Shown piece by piece: positions 1-12,061 of a DNA stretch of 64,000 nucleotides. This DNA comes from Aptenodytes patagonicus (lineage: Eukaryota; Chordata; Aves; Sphenisciformes; Spheniscidae). The notes under the pieces were generated by a model, which saw only the letters and a program-made list of their open reading frames with translations, ran no database searches and was not told where the DNA came from. A program made the position numbers and the translations under genes. Position 1 is the first letter of the stretch, and the number at the start of each line of letters is the position of its first letter. The stretch covers positions 558,001-622,000 of the forward strand of contig NC_134976.1 of assembly GCF_965638725.1 (NCBI RefSeq), written 5' to 3'.

Positions 1-1700
1 TGCATTACTCATGGAGTGGCTTTTCCACTCAGAACAGTGGTTGCTCTTCATCATCCTCAAGACTAATTGTCTGGGTTTGGGGGAGTGCCTTGGAAGCAAT
101 GCAGGGGCCCAATTTAACAGAGTGTCATCTAGAGAGAGGGAGACAGCCTGTGGCCCAAATGTCTCGCACAACAGCCACAGCGTGAGAGAAAGGGAAGCAT
201 GATCCTTGCTGTATTGCTGAGATACCAACCTCAGGAACGATGAGACACCAAAGAGAAGTAACTTTCATCAGGTCTCTCTAAGCGTGCACTCACGTTTTCC
301 AATTTCCTTTCACTAAACTATACAAAACCTCTCTCCACAACAATAAATTACACGTGCCCATCCCTGGAATGGAGGCCAACTGCCACAATTACCCTTGTCC
401 GTTTGGCTGCATTTTGTTGTGCAAAATTGGGATGCAGAAGAGCTGCATCCAAAATGCCCACTGGGAAATCCCCTGGCCCATTCCCACTCGTGAGCGGTGA
501 CAGGGAACTTGTTGAGCTTTTCAGCTGACACGGGCCAAACCTGTACCTGTAAACCTCCAAAGGATTTAGCACTACAGATGATCAAGGTCCAGCTCATGGG
601 AACACTCACTGGTGCTGTTTAATTCAATACCACAGATGCTGCCATAAGTTCTCCCTCAGACAGCACCTCACGCTAACATACACAGGGCACGTTTTTCCAA
701 TACTCTCTTAGAACAGCAGTAAACAGAAGCAGAGGAAAGCAGGGTGAACAAACCAAGCTCATCCACTACCTCAAGGATAGAAGAGTGGCTCATTATCTTA
801 AGAGGACAGCCTAAAGAGCATCTGGCTTCAAACCCAGTGTTCAACTGGAATTAATTTTTTCCGTTACTGTGATGAACAGGTAGAGGGTGTGGAGCGGTTT
901 TTTGGTTGGTTTCTTTTTCTTTTTAAACCTCTTATTTTTACATAAAAAAGGGAACGAAAGGTATTAAGCGTCTACAAAGAGACAAGGCACTATCAGAAGT
1001 GCAGGATCTAGTAACAAGAAGTGACTGAAGAAGTGGAGACGGAAAATGCAAAGGGTCAGCAAGTACCTAAGCACAATTCACAAGCGAAGCGATCCTGTCA
1101 GCGTAGCACTTCTTACCATCAGACGACTTGATCAGCAACAGTTCAGTCCTTCAAACAAGACGACATCAGAGCAATTCAAAAGTGAAAAGGGAACACGTAT
1201 CTTGAAAGACAATGCCTGAAGAGGCAGTTCATTTGGAGGAAGGGGAGATTGGAAGAGACCTCCAGGCCCATCCTAAACTTGATGAACTCCATATGAAGCA
1301 AGAAGGGGTTGGCTGGTTGCTTTCTACTTCCTTTCTTTCCATTGGAAGGCTGTGGCAGAACCCAAATCTTCTCAGCAGTAAGAGTTTGCTTCCAGTTTTC
1401 AGCTTAAATTGACTCAGGGCCAGGTGGTACTCATTTCTTCTGGTGCCCACACCTTCAAGCTCAGGAACTGTTCTCCCTAAGTGCTATTTCCCTCTTCTGC
1501 ATTTACAGGAGTCTCTCCACTCTTCTTCCACTTGCTCTTCTAGCCTAAGCAAATCAAGAACTCCCAGTGTCGTCACACATGTCCATCTCCCATGTCCCCG
1601 CAATCCCTGCAGCTCTCCTCTCCAGTTATTGCAGGGGGAGTTCATCTTTCTTGTACGTGAAGCACCAGCAGGACAACCACGTCAGATGAGCTGTGCCCTG
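1..1700. other. No gene recognised (intron or intergenic)
   Basis: AT-moderate sequence with only short open frames on both strands and no recognisable domain. If the BBX-like exon at 4939-5137 belongs to a live gene, this would lie in its 3' introns or beyond. Nothing else can be supported. Confidence 0.5.
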
Positions 1701-1721
1701 TTCAATGGCATTAACTCTCCT

Positions 1722-1955
1722 CTACAGTTCCTCAAAATACTTGGCCTGACACACTGCGGTATAGCACTTTCTTACACCCACATCACACTGTTGGCTCCCA
1801 GCTGCTCTCTTGGGCTTCCCTTTAGCTACCTGTAGGTCTTCTTCCCTCTCCTCAGTTTTGGCCAGCTGAAGAACATCCAACTCATGGCTCTCAAATTCTT
1901 CCCCCTCTTCTAAGTATCTTCTTGGTGGTCTCAGCTTTCTGCCCTTCAAATAAGT
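1722..1955 (-). other. Possible unassigned exon or gene remnant
   Basis: On the minus strand about 75 codons are open with a composition unlike random DNA: runs of Glu, Lys and Arg, including LRPPRRYLEEGEEFESHEL and AKTEEREEDLQVAKGKPK. The frame ends in TAG just after KYFEEL; the same frame then continues open, as if a Gln codon (CAG) had become TAG. I do not recognise the family. It lies on the same strand as, and 3' of, the BBX-like exon, but I see no BBX similarity. It could be a decayed exon, an old transposon ORF, or chance. Confidence 0.2.
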
Positions 1956-4938
1956 AGCTTATCGTAACAGGACAAGGATAGCACTGTTTTCTCCCCTAGT
2001 AAGCAAACACTTAAACTGTTTATTCCACTATAAAAATTAAAGAGGAAGGAAAAAAAAGACAGCTAAGTGGGAAGTGAAAGTTTAAGTTGGTGCTTAAACA
2101 ACCTGGGCACTTAGGCTGCAGCTGTAGCAGAGGGCTGGCACTTAGAGGTCTGATCATGATAAAACCAAAAATCCTTCCACTAAGGCTTCAAATTACAAAA
2201 TCACTTCAGCTAAGGGAAGACAAAATCTATATAGACAAGCACTGCCATATGTTTACAGTGCCTTCTCAGCACAACGTTTCTCTTGTGGCACCAAGAACTT
2301 ACTGGTATGAAAAATTACGACTTTTAAGAGCGATTTTAAAGCAAGTTACAGTTAAAACAACAGTAGTGAGAAAATAGTCAAGAATTTGACTTGCAGAATG
2401 GGAGATGACTCGTGGCTTTCTCAAGAGCTTTTACTATTGATGAAGCTTACAACCACCTCACTGTCTGGGAATGACACACTTTGTTACTATTGGTCTGGTT
2501 AGAAACTCAGCAGGCTGCCTTGTTCAGCACTGCAATTTTTCAACCAGAGGAAAGACAGAACCAAGGAAGAACTAAGCAGGAAGAAGGCCAGCAGGTACCA
2601 GGTTCAACTAACCTTCACCTGGGTGCAGAATGAAGCTTCTTTCTAGAAAAAGGAAAGCTGTTGCCCACTTAGCTCTGTAGCTGTGAGGGTAGATGCTCCA
2701 ATGGTCACATTCACCTGCAAACACCAGTTGTCTTTGCCTTACGCCCTAACTTATCACAGGTGAGCCACGTCATGAGAAAAACATGCTCAATTACAACTTC
2801 CCAGATGGACGAGCCAGGACACCACTAGCGCGTCTGCAGGTCAGAAGCCCAGTGCTGGTGCCGCACCTCAGGCTCTTGACACATGAGAAGCTTAAAAGCG
2901 GGGTGGTTACTGCTGGAACGCCAAAAATAAAGGAGAGAGATGGCCTGTGTGGGACTTAAAAAAAGAAAGGAAGAGCTTACTCTCTCTCTAGTACATTTTC
3001 CAAAATGAAATGTCACCTGTGAAAAGCAATCAAGACAGGATTAACAACTACCAACAAGTAAAACGGATTTCCTGGAATTATTCTGGAATCATATCATCCC
3101 TGTCCCAAGGAAGCTACCTGCCTTGAAGATGCAGGGCAGTCAGTGGCATTTCTACGGCTCCTCACCTACATTTTAGTTCATCGGTTTAGCACGCAGCCTG
3201 GGTTTTAAAAGAGGTCGTACTGGATAGAAGAGTCAGAGTTGAACTATCACGTGAAGTCGAGGGGAGGAGAATACAACAAGACGTATTTACCACAAACTGC
3301 TATACACTTGACAAAAGAGTAGTCCATTCGGCATGGCAGGCTTGCCATGATTTAGATGCTGCTAACATCTCTTGTCAGAAGCTGTCGTTATTTTGTGGGC
3401 TGTTGTTATACTCATGAAACAGCCAGCCTTCATGGGCATGAGGACTGGAGTGAGACCCCTGTCATTTACCATACTCACTGACTCAGTCTGTAGAAAATAA
3501 ATAAACAAATAAAAATAATAACACTAAAAAAATCACACGTAGCACAAAAGAGGGCCTTCTTCAGAAATGAATGGCTCTATAGGTAAAACAATCGACTAGA
3601 TTAGTTTCTAGTTAATTCTTAAGTTCTCCGTCCTCTGCTTTGACAGGTGTTGATTCACGATCTCTCTGAACTCAGAAGCTCTACAGCTGGATATCCCAGC
3701 AGGAGCGGTGGGGGACAGCAGCCAGGTAGACCAAGACCTACTACTTGTTCTTTCCGTTAAGTCAATCAACCTGAAGGAGCATAAAAGTTACTCCTCTGAT
3801 AGCAAAAGCAGAACGGGATGAAGGGGCTGGAGACTTTTAGAACTGGTCTCCCACATAGCATAACTATGTAGCATGAAAAACTTTCTTTTGATCACATTTC
3901 ACAGTTCCTTCACAGCCAGAAGGAATGTCATTGCAGGAGTTTTCACACCACCAAACTGGCAAAAAGGTACACAAGCCTTTTCATCCCTTTTGATCCTTCT
4001 ACACTTGTGCCAGAAAACCATTTGCCGCTCTCCAGCTCACGATCGCTCTAAGCAGAAAAGTCCTAGCTGCCACACACTTGTCATAACCTAGGTAGGATAT
4101 GACAGAGTTTCAAATACTTCAGTATTTATAAAATTAGAAACTTTAAAACGCTAAAAAGAAAAAAAAAAGAAAAAAGGGTGGTGGGGGAAATTATTTCTAC
4201 CTTGACTGTTAGGTTCTTAAGCTGCCAGTATTTAACATTAATGTATTTCAAGGTCAGGACTGCAACAGTTCCGCTACTTGTGGATATCAGTGAGAGATTA
4301 TCTGCCTTTCACCAGTTCAGGCGCTCCACCTAACTTATTCACGGATCTGATTTTATTTCTTTCTTTAATGTTTAAAAGGTTAGAATCTGCCCCTGCAAGG
4401 TATAATGGGCAAAAGAGCACATTTTAAGTGCAATTAAACTAGGCTTCTCTCGATTTAAAGACAAAACGTTGGCTCCACTGGTATATTCACCCACAAGAAC
4501 GTTAACACCCCCACCTTCACAGACACCCATAAATTATTTCTGGAAACAGTAAATTACTAAAGATAGTACAACACTCTATGAAAGAGAAAAAGAATGCACA
4601 CAAGCAGCATTTTCCTTTTTGACTAGAAAATGAAAATCTCTAACAGCAGATGAGCCTCAACTAAAAATCAATCAAATCTGGACCCCAAATGGGGTACGGG
4701 TTATGACATGCCACATGTCTGGACTCGACTCTTGAAAGCAATCATGTGCTAAGGAAAATTTCAGGTTCTTATGCAGAGGTTTAACTAGAGTCTTGGCAAC
4801 TTAATTTGGGACATGAAAGGTATTTGCGCTACAGTACCACGTGCAGTAAAGAAAACTGGTCTTGCAGTTCGATTCCAACGCCGCATCCTCAAACAAAACG
4901 AGGCTGCTACGTCTGAGGAACAGGGATGGAAATCTCAC
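1956..4938. other. No gene recognised
   Basis: Introns or intergenic DNA. I looked on the minus strand for further BBX-like exons, such as the repeated Ser-Ala-Leu-Phe-Gln segments that follow the HMG box in BBX, and found none I could defend. Confidence 0.4.
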
Positions 4939-5137
4939 CTGCCATCCCAAAGTTACGCTGTGGCATTTCTTCACTTTTTGCCACTTTCCTCGGGCTTGGT
5001 ACATCTTTTGCAGAGTCTGAAGCAAAGGCCCGTAGCTTCTTCCTGTTTGTAACAGTGGATGTCCGGGTTTTCACAGGTTGGTTTCTTGTGGGGCACCACT
5101 TGTACCCTGGATTTGCCTTCATAAATGCATCCTCGTA
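4939..5137 (-). CDS. BBX-like HMG-box transcription factor, single exon
   Basis: This 199-nt minus-strand exon encodes the end of an HMG box and the segment after it. It is preceded by a polypyrimidine tract and TTTTCTAG acceptor and ends with a CAG|GTGAGA donor. It starts YEDAFMKANPGYKWCPT, contains RKKLRAF and LPSPKK-like DVPSPRKVAK, and ends at NFGMA with one base of the next codon. As I recall, these boundaries match the vertebrate BBX (bobby sox, HMG-box DNA-binding factor) gene, whose exon runs from Tyr of the EYKDAFMKANPGYKW helix to FGMA(D). The protein differs from conserved BBX at roughly a quarter of positions (for example Arg for Trp in KKLWAF), which is large for this factor, so a divergent paralog or pseudogene fragment fits better than BBX itself. 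I did not find the exon for the first half of the HMG box between here and 11.6 kb. The reading frame is open and both splice sites are intact. Confidence 0.72.
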
Positions 5138-5914
5138 CTAGAAAAGAAAAGGAAAACTACCAGTCAGGCCAGTCACTGTCCACAGGGCAACAGAGTGCAC
5201 TGCTTGTAAGAGGATTTAATACAGTAAATCATCCTTCAATATCTTGATTTTTTAACAGTTTAATCACGTCCTTAGAGTCTGACCGTCAACACAATCTAAC
5301 AAGAAGAAATATTAAGAGAAGTAAAGCTGTGTTCAAAAAAGTGGGGTTTCTCTTTCCTTTCCTGAGGCTTTATCACCCAGAGCGGGCTGAAGATCCTGCA
5401 ATCTGCTCCCCAGTGCTTGTACGCTCACTCTGGGAAACAGACGGCCATTCGACTTCTTTTGCAGGTACAAGCTTTGCTTACTTCCCAGTTTGAATGAAAT
5501 GAAAACATACATTTAGCAATAAATGCAGCATGATGCTCCTTACCTTGCACTCTTCTTCTCTAATAGTTCTGTACCTTAGAATATTTGAGTATCTTCTTTC
5601 CCAAACCAGGCACTGAAAATGAACCACTACCAGCATCACCTCATTTTCAGTAACTTCCGATACATCATCCCAGTGTTCCTTCCAAAATGGACCATGCTGC
5701 AAGGCTGCCTAAAACAAAGTGGGACCATTGAAAACTTTCTTTGGCCTGGAGCACACAGCGCACATCTCAGTTGTTTGCTATATTCCTGGTATGAGGCAGC
5801 AAAACGAACAAAGCCAGGCTACACATAGCGGGGTAGGGGGAAAAGGTCTGGATCCTACACAGTTTGGGGGGTAGGGGGAAGGATGGGAACCTAACCTGGG
5901 TTAGGTATGGGGAA
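5138..5914. other. No gene recognised
   Basis: Unique-looking sequence. A short open frame on the minus strand near 5480-5700 has no recognisable domain. The upstream HMG-box half expected for the BBX-like gene was not seen. Confidence 0.4.
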
Positions 5915-7327
5915 ACATAACCCCCATTTTTAAGAAGGGAAAAAAGGAAGACCCGGGGAACTACAGACCAGTCAGTCTCACCTCTGTGCCTGGGAAGATC
6001 ATGGAACAGATCCTCCTGGAAGCTATGCTAAGGCACATGGAGGACAGGGAGGTGATTCGAGACAGCCAGTGTGGCTTCACCAAGGGCAAGTCCTGCCTGA
6101 CTAACCTAGTGGCCTTCTATGATGGAGTGACTACAGCAGTGGACACGGGAAGGGCTACAGATGGCGTCTGTCTGGACCTCTGTAAGGCCTTTGACACGGT
6201 CCCCCACAACATCCTTCTCTCTAAACTGGAGAGCTATGGATTTGATGGGGGGACTGTCCGGTGGGCGAGGAACTGGTTAGATGGTCATGTCCAGAGGGTA
6301 GTGGCCAACGGCTCAATGTCCAGATGGAGACTGCTGATGAGTGGCATCCCGCAGGGGTCCGTATTGGGACCGATACTGTTCAATATCTTCATCAATGACA
6401 TAGACAGTGGGATCGAGTGCACCCTCAGCAAGTTTGCAGCTGACACCAGGCTGAGTGGTGCGGTCGACACGCCAGAGGGGCGGGATGCCATCCAGAGGGA
6501 CCCGGACAAGCTCAAGAAGTGGGCCTGTGTGAACCTCATGAGGTTTAAGAAGGCCAAGTGCAAGGTCCTGCACCTGGGTCGGGGCAACCCCCGGTATCCA
6601 TACAGGCTGGGGCATGAAGGGATGGAGAGCAGCCCTGCCGAGAAGGACTTGGGGTACTGGTGGATGAAAAGCTGGACATGAGCCAGCAATGTGCGCTCAC
6701 AGCCCAGAAGGCCAACCGTATCCTGGGCAGCATCCAAAGAAGCGTGGCCAGCAGGTGGAAGGAGGTGACTCTGCCCCTCTACTCTGCTCTGGTGAGACCC
6801 CCCCTGGAGTACTGCGTCCAGCTCTGGAGCCCTCAGCATGGGAAAGACACGGACCTGTTGGAGTGGGTCCAGAGGAGGGTCACAAAAACGATCAGGGGGA
6901 TGGAATACCTCTCCTATGACGAAAGGCTGAGAGAGATGGGGTTGTTCAGCCTAGAGAAGAGAAGGCTTTGGGGAGACCTTATTGCAGTCTATCAGTACTT
7001 AAAGGGGGCTTATAAAAAAGATGGGGGCAAACTTTTTAGCAAGGCCCGCTGTGACAGGACAAGAGGGAATGGCTTTAAACTAAAGGGGGATAGATTTACA
7101 CTAGATATAAGGAAGAAATTTTTTACGCTGAGGGTGGTGAAACACTGGCACAGGCTGCCCAGAGAGGGGGTGGATGCCCCATCCCTGGAAACATTCCAGG
7201 TCAGGCTGGACAGGGCTCTGAGCGACCTGATCTAGTTGAAGATGTCCCTGCCCATGGCAGGGGGCTGGACTAGATGGCCTTTAGAGGTCCCTTCCAACCC
7301 AAACTATCCTATGATTCTATGATTCTA
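5915..7327 (+). mobile_element. CR1 LINE, 5'-truncated, reverse transcriptase to 3' end
   Basis: Truncated chicken-repeat-1 non-LTR retrotransposon. The first frame (5986-6681) holds reverse transcriptase motifs [32 protein letters not shown] and [10 protein letters not shown]; the second (6660-7235) continues the post-RT region (SLEKRRLWGDLIAVYQYLK, VVKHWHRLPREGV). The two frames are offset by a frameshift near 6660. The catalytic FADD is FAAD here, so the first Asp is lost. The element ends with the CR1 3' tail CCTATGATTCTATGATTCTAT. The 5' end is truncated inside RT, as usual for CR1. It is dead and diverged from the 9-kb and 40-kb copies, so it belongs to another, older subfamily. Confidence 0.95.
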
Positions 7328-8875
7328 TTTTATTCTCAAAATGCAACAGTGATGTTTTCCAAACACCTTGCAGACCAGACCAAATCAAAATTTTTGAACA
7401 TTAACAGCAATCAAAAGAGCACATTTCAGTATTGTAAATGTGTTGCTATGTAAGGGGGAGAATGGACGAATCGGAGGAACATGCCACGCATTCCACCTGC
7501 AGATGTTTGCCTAACAACTGACAGGGGCGTACACCACTGGCTGCTGTGGGAGGCTACCCAGTAAGGACCAGTGCCGACCGCAGGGAGGAGGAACCCAACA
7601 CCTTCCCATGCACGCGGTAGCTCTCGATGGCAGCAAACGACCTGCAGCAAAGAGCTGCTTTATCCTGAAGTACATGGCAGGGCAGCTGCAGGAAGTTTCT
7701 TCCGGGATTGCACATCTTCCCACCCACCCAGCTCTCATCCGTCCCAGTTACGGCACACAGAAACACCTCTGTTTCATGCACATGCCTGCACAGAAACACA
7801 GGCAGAGGGAAAAAATCCCTTGGGTATCAAATACAGAAATAGCACTGAAAACCTTGTCCTCCGATAGAGTCACTGCAGTGTCTTCCCAGATCAAAGAACA
7901 GCACGCCTTGTGGCAGGATCACCATCGCATGTGTATCGCTTGCTTTCATTCCATCCTCATCTATCAGCTGGCACTCGCTACCTCCAGACTGTAGCAAGGA
8001 TAAAAACGATTCAGTTTACAAGAAGCACTGCACCGGCTCAGCCCGCTGTGTGGAGTCCTGTATTTCTAGAAATGCCTATAAATAATAAAACTCTGCAGGG
8101 ACTGCTGACCCACACACACGCTGTATTTTCTGAAGAGGGCGTACGTATTAAGTCTGCAACCTGAGGACTGCGACACCTCTCACCTTGCCCCTTTTCTCTC
8201 TCCCCCAGTTTGGTGGGGGAGCTCATTTCACCAGTGAAGGTACACCACAAAAACAGCCTCACAGAGGGAAAGGAAGGGGAGGGGATAAGGGAAGAGGTGG
8301 GAAGGAAACACACAGAGAAGCAGCTTTGCCTTCCCTTGTTAAAGCCACAGCCCACTCACGAATCACGTTTCCAGCCTGCAGTATGGAAAGCACAGAATCC
8401 CTAGCAATGAAGTACGTAAGCTCTTCGTATCAGCATCGCTGCTTTGAGTAATTGGATTGTTCTGCAGAGTAATTCGACAAGCCGACAGGCTGCCCATCAG
8501 ATGAGAACCAGAATGCAGGCTGTTTGCGAGATGAGGCAGCAATAAGCTTTTAATCGGTTTCCAACAAGAGCAATTCAAGTGAGGTGGTGTATTAATGGAT
8601 TTTTTTCCTCTGCAAAGCCAAGAAGAGAACATTAACCGCGCTCCCCAAAGGGGAGGGAGCAAACTGAGGGAGGGCAACTCATTGGCCCCTTTCAGAGTTT
8701 CAACGCTCAAGATAAACAAAAAAAAAAAAAAGTAAAAAGGTAAACAGTGGCCAAGAAGCAGTTTTATAGAATGCATATAGGGGCCTGATCCAAACCTCAG
8801 AAAGACTTTCAATATTGACATTCATGACTATTAGACCAAGGCCTAAAATGAAGTGAAAGCTTCTGCTTGCCACGT
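7328..8875. other. No gene recognised
   Basis: Unique sequence with A-rich runs (8716-8732) and overlapping short frames that shadow each other. No domain or splice-consistent exon was recognised. Confidence 0.4.
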
Positions 8876-10376
8876 CATAGAATCATAGAATCATTAAGGT
8901 TGGAAGAAACCTCTAAGATCATCGAGTCCAACCACCAACCCTACACCACCATGCCCACTAAACCATGTCCCTAAGTGCCTCATCTACTCGTCTTTTAAAT
9001 ACCTCCAGGGATGGGGACTCCACCACTTCCCTGGGCAGCCTGTTCCAATGTTTCACCACTCTCTCAGTAAAGAAATTTTTCCTCACGTCCAATCTAAACC
9101 TCCCCTGGCACAACTTGAGGCCATTTCCTCTCGTCCTATCGCTTGTTACTTGGGAGAAGAGACCGACACCCACCTCGCTACAACCTCCTGTCAGGTGGTT
9201 GTAGAGAGCGATGAGGTCTCCCCTCAGCCTCCTCTTCTCCAGGCTAAACAACCCCAGTTCCCTCAGCCGCTCCTCAGAAGACTTCTTCTCCAGGCCCCTC
9301 ACCAGCCTCGTTGCCCTTCTCTGGACACGCTCCAGCACCTCAACGTCCTTCTTGTAGTGAGGGGCCCAAAACTGAACACAGTATTCGAGGTGCGGCCTCA
9401 CCAGGGGCACAATCTCTTCCCTACTCCTGCTGGCCACACTATTTCTGATACAGGCCAGGATGCCATTGGCCACCTGGGCACACTGCCGGCTCATGTTCAG
9501 CCGGCTGTCAACCAACACCCCCAGGTCCTTTTCCAACAGGCAGCTTTCCAGCCAATCTTCCCCAAGCCTGTAGCGCTGCGTGGGGTTGTTGTGGCCGAAG
9601 TGCAGGACCCGGCACTTGGCCTTGTTGAACCTCATACACTTGGCCTCGGCCCATCGATCCAGCCTGTCCAGGTCCCTCTGCAGAGCCTTCCTACCCTCGA
9701 GCACATCAACGCTCCCGCCCAACTTGGTGTCGTCTGCAAACTTACTGAGGGTGCACTCGATCCCCCCATCCAGATCATCGATAAAGATATTGAACAAGGC
9801 CGGCCCCAAAACTGAGCCCTGGGGAAAACCGCTTGTGACCGCCCGCCAACTGGATTGAACTCCATTCACCACAACTCTCTGGGCCCGGACGTCCAGCCAG
9901 TTTTTGACCCAGTGCAGAGTACACCTGTCTAAGCCGTGAGCCGCCAGCTCCTCGAGGAGAATGCTGTGGGAGACGGTGTCAAAGGCCTTACTGAAGTCCA
10001 GGTAGACCACATCCACAGCCTTTCCCTCATCCACTAGGCGGGTCACCTGGTCATAGAAGGAGATCTGGTTGGTCAAGCAGGACCTGCCTCTCATGAACCC
10101 GTGCTGGCTGGGCCTGATCCCCTGGTTGTCCCGCACATGCCTTGTGAGCACCCTCAAGATGAACCGCTCCATAATCTTCCCCGGCACCGAGGTCAGGCTG
10201 ACAGGCCTGTAGGTCCCCGGATCCTCCTTCTGGCCCTTCCTGTAGATGGGCATCACATTGGCAAGCCTCCAGTCGTCTGGGACCTCCCCCGTTAACCAGG
10301 ACTGCTGATAGATAATGGAGAGTGGCTTGGCAAACTCCTCCGCCACCTCCCTGAGCACTCTCGGGTGGATAAGGTC
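8876..10376 (-). mobile_element. CR1 LINE, 5'-truncated, 466-codon open RT frame
   Basis: CR1 on the minus strand. The plus-strand start CATAGAATCATAGAATCATT is the reverse complement of the CR1 tail. An uninterrupted frame 10358-8958 encodes the RT domain with [32 protein letters not shown] and the intact active site [10 protein letters not shown], then the maturation/C-terminal part ([38 protein letters not shown]). There is no frameshift or stop, which makes it young. The 5' end breaks within the segment before RT near 10375, so the endonuclease and ORF1 are absent. Relative to the copy at 59 kb it lacks about 10 codons around the post-[12 protein letters not shown] and REEIVPL segments through small in-frame deletions. 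Confidence 0.95.
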
Positions 10377-11577
10377 ATGAGAAGATAACTTAAATGAGCT
10401 ACACAGTAATGAGAAAACACCAAAGGCAATAGCTGAGCTTTATGTAAGCAGAGCTTACAGGAAAACTCCTGTTTTCCTCCATTTGACCAACTGTGCAGTA
10501 AACCAACTTAACACAGCCAGCCTCAGGACGTCTGGTAAAGTCACTAAAAAAAAAAAAAAAATGCTAAGTCCTTATCCTGCAATGTACAGACACCACCTTG
10601 GTTCCACGCAGAGAGGCAGAGATGGCCCAGTAGGGTCATGTCCCGTCGCTCCAGGTAACATAAAGAAAGGGCAGGATATGTTTGTGGGGTCGGGTTGATG
10701 TATCCTTTCCGTTTGGTGAAAGCCTGGGGAAGGATGCGTTATGCGCTAAGACCGGTGCCACTTTAGACCTGAGGTTAAAAACGGTGCTGCACTTCAGTGC
10801 AACTCCCCGAGTTCTTTTCATCACCAAATAAAAAAAGATTTGCTTTCTCCAGTGTGGTGGCAACAGGAGCTCACAAGTGGATTCCAGCTACACCTCAGGG
10901 TAGCAGCTAGCACGTGCTTAACTTTAAATGTATGCTTAAATCCCACCAAATGGCTAGCAGGGGTCACATGAATCCCAGAGATCTAACCAAAAAACAAAAA
11001 AGCCCCAGAAAATACTACACTCTGGTTTACACTCCTGAAGGACACTGGGTTCGCATTACACACTACGGTCCATACCTCACCCGGTGAACTTGCCAGGCTC
11101 CAGCCGGGAAGCCAGAACATTTGTCCCCTCCTACCCCGAGGCGGCTGCCAAAGCAGCGGCACAGCAAGGACAGCAAGCTCCCAGTTGGGCTGACTGTACC
11201 TCCGAAACCACCGTCCGAGCACTTGCGGGGAGAAGTGTTCAGCTCTGCCACCGAACGGCAGCAGCCTGGATTCCTCAGGCTGCTCCCGACAGGAGACGCT
11301 CCCGACTGCCTGGATCTTGCCGATGCAAGGGCATATTTCAGAACGATGTTGTTAATTTAACAATCAACAATAAATATCCATATTTAACAATGAATTTAGC
11401 AATTAAACAATATATAACAATATTTAACAAGGGAAAGAGGGCTTCAACCATAACAACCTGGCTGGCGATTTTCCAAGGCAGTTGAATATTTCCAGTCCCT
11501 GAACAGGGCAGTTGTAGTGAAAGCCCTGTGAGAGTTAACAGCAAAACACACTACTCCTATTATTGCAGTAACTAGAA
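10377..11577. other. No gene recognised
   Basis: Mixed AT- and GC-rich DNA. An AT-rich stretch (11340-11440) is full of ATTTAACAA motifs. No defended exon or RNA gene. Confidence 0.4.
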
Positions 11578-11861
11578 ATGCTGGGGCGGCTCAGGGGGGC
11601 TCTGGGAGCCGGGGTGCCCGGTGCTTGTGCCCGGGGGGGGTCTGTCTGTGTCTCCTTCCCCTCCCCAGCTCTCAGGTCGCTCCTGGCACTGCCCCAGCTC
11701 AGCCCGGCTCCAGCTGACCGGGACCCCATCGCACCGGGCAGTTTGGAGCTTCCCCCACCAACCCCGGGCGGTCCCGGCCCTCACCTCAGCCAGGCCGCAG
11801 CTGGAGCAGAGACTGCGCCTCCCGAGACCAACATGGCTGCCCGGCAGCCCCGTGCCACAGG

Positions 11862-11880
11862 ACTACAGCTCCCGGCATGC
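11862..11880 (+). promoter_or_regulatory. ZNF143/THAP11-type site (SBS2-like), copy 1
   Basis: ACTACAGCTCCCGGCATGC matches the long vertebrate promoter motif ACTACANNTCCCANNATGC bound by ZNF143, except G for A after the CCC. It is known to sit near start sites of CpG promoters. Confidence 0.7.
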
Positions 11881-11922
11881 CCGGGGAGCCAACATGGCCG
11901 CCCGGCAGCCCCATGCCCCAGG

Positions 11923-11941
11923 ACTACAGCTCCCGGCATGC
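11923..11941 (+). promoter_or_regulatory. ZNF143/THAP11-type site (SBS2-like), copy 2
   Basis: The same 19-bp word as the site 61 bp upstream, in the same orientation. Confidence 0.7.
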
Positions 11942-12061
11942 CGCGGGGCGCGCCTTCCTGCTGTCTGACCCTGCGGGGACACCGTCCCCCGGCTGGGCCC
12001 CGCCCCCCGCAGGCCCCATGGCCGCCTCCCCGGGGCTGCCCCGGTCCTGGAGCCCTGGTGG

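Larger units (their letters stand above)
11826..11947. repeat. 61-bp tandem duplication of a promoter module
   Basis: Two adjacent copies (about 11826-11886 and 11887-11947), each with a YY1-like ACATGGCYGCCCGGCAGCC core and a ZNF143-type site at the same spacing. The two copies differ at a few positions only. Confidence 0.85.
11578..12061. promoter_or_regulatory. CpG-rich promoter-like island
   Basis: GC content and CpG density rise abruptly at about 11578 and stay high to about 12060, after AT-rich DNA. The island contains two ACTACAGCTCCCGGCATGC elements and YY1-like AACATGGC cores, a combination typical of TATA-less housekeeping and bidirectional promoters. No first exon could be fixed. 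Candidate targets are a minus-strand gene to the left (the BBX-like exon would be 6.5 kb downstream) or an unrecognised gene to the right. Confidence 0.6.

Noticed and set aside
4290..4340. Minus-strand NKLGGAPELVKGR resembling a BBX segment after the HMG box
   Set aside because: Too short, followed at once by a stop and without splice signals; probably chance.
5986..7235. Functional reverse transcriptase gene
   Set aside because: Active-site Asp lost (FAAD) and frame shifted at about 6660; it is a dead CR1.
9048..9815. 255-codon plus-strand frame over the CR1
   Set aside because: It is the antisense shadow of the CR1 RT frame on the minus strand; the same shadow recurs at 59257-59946.
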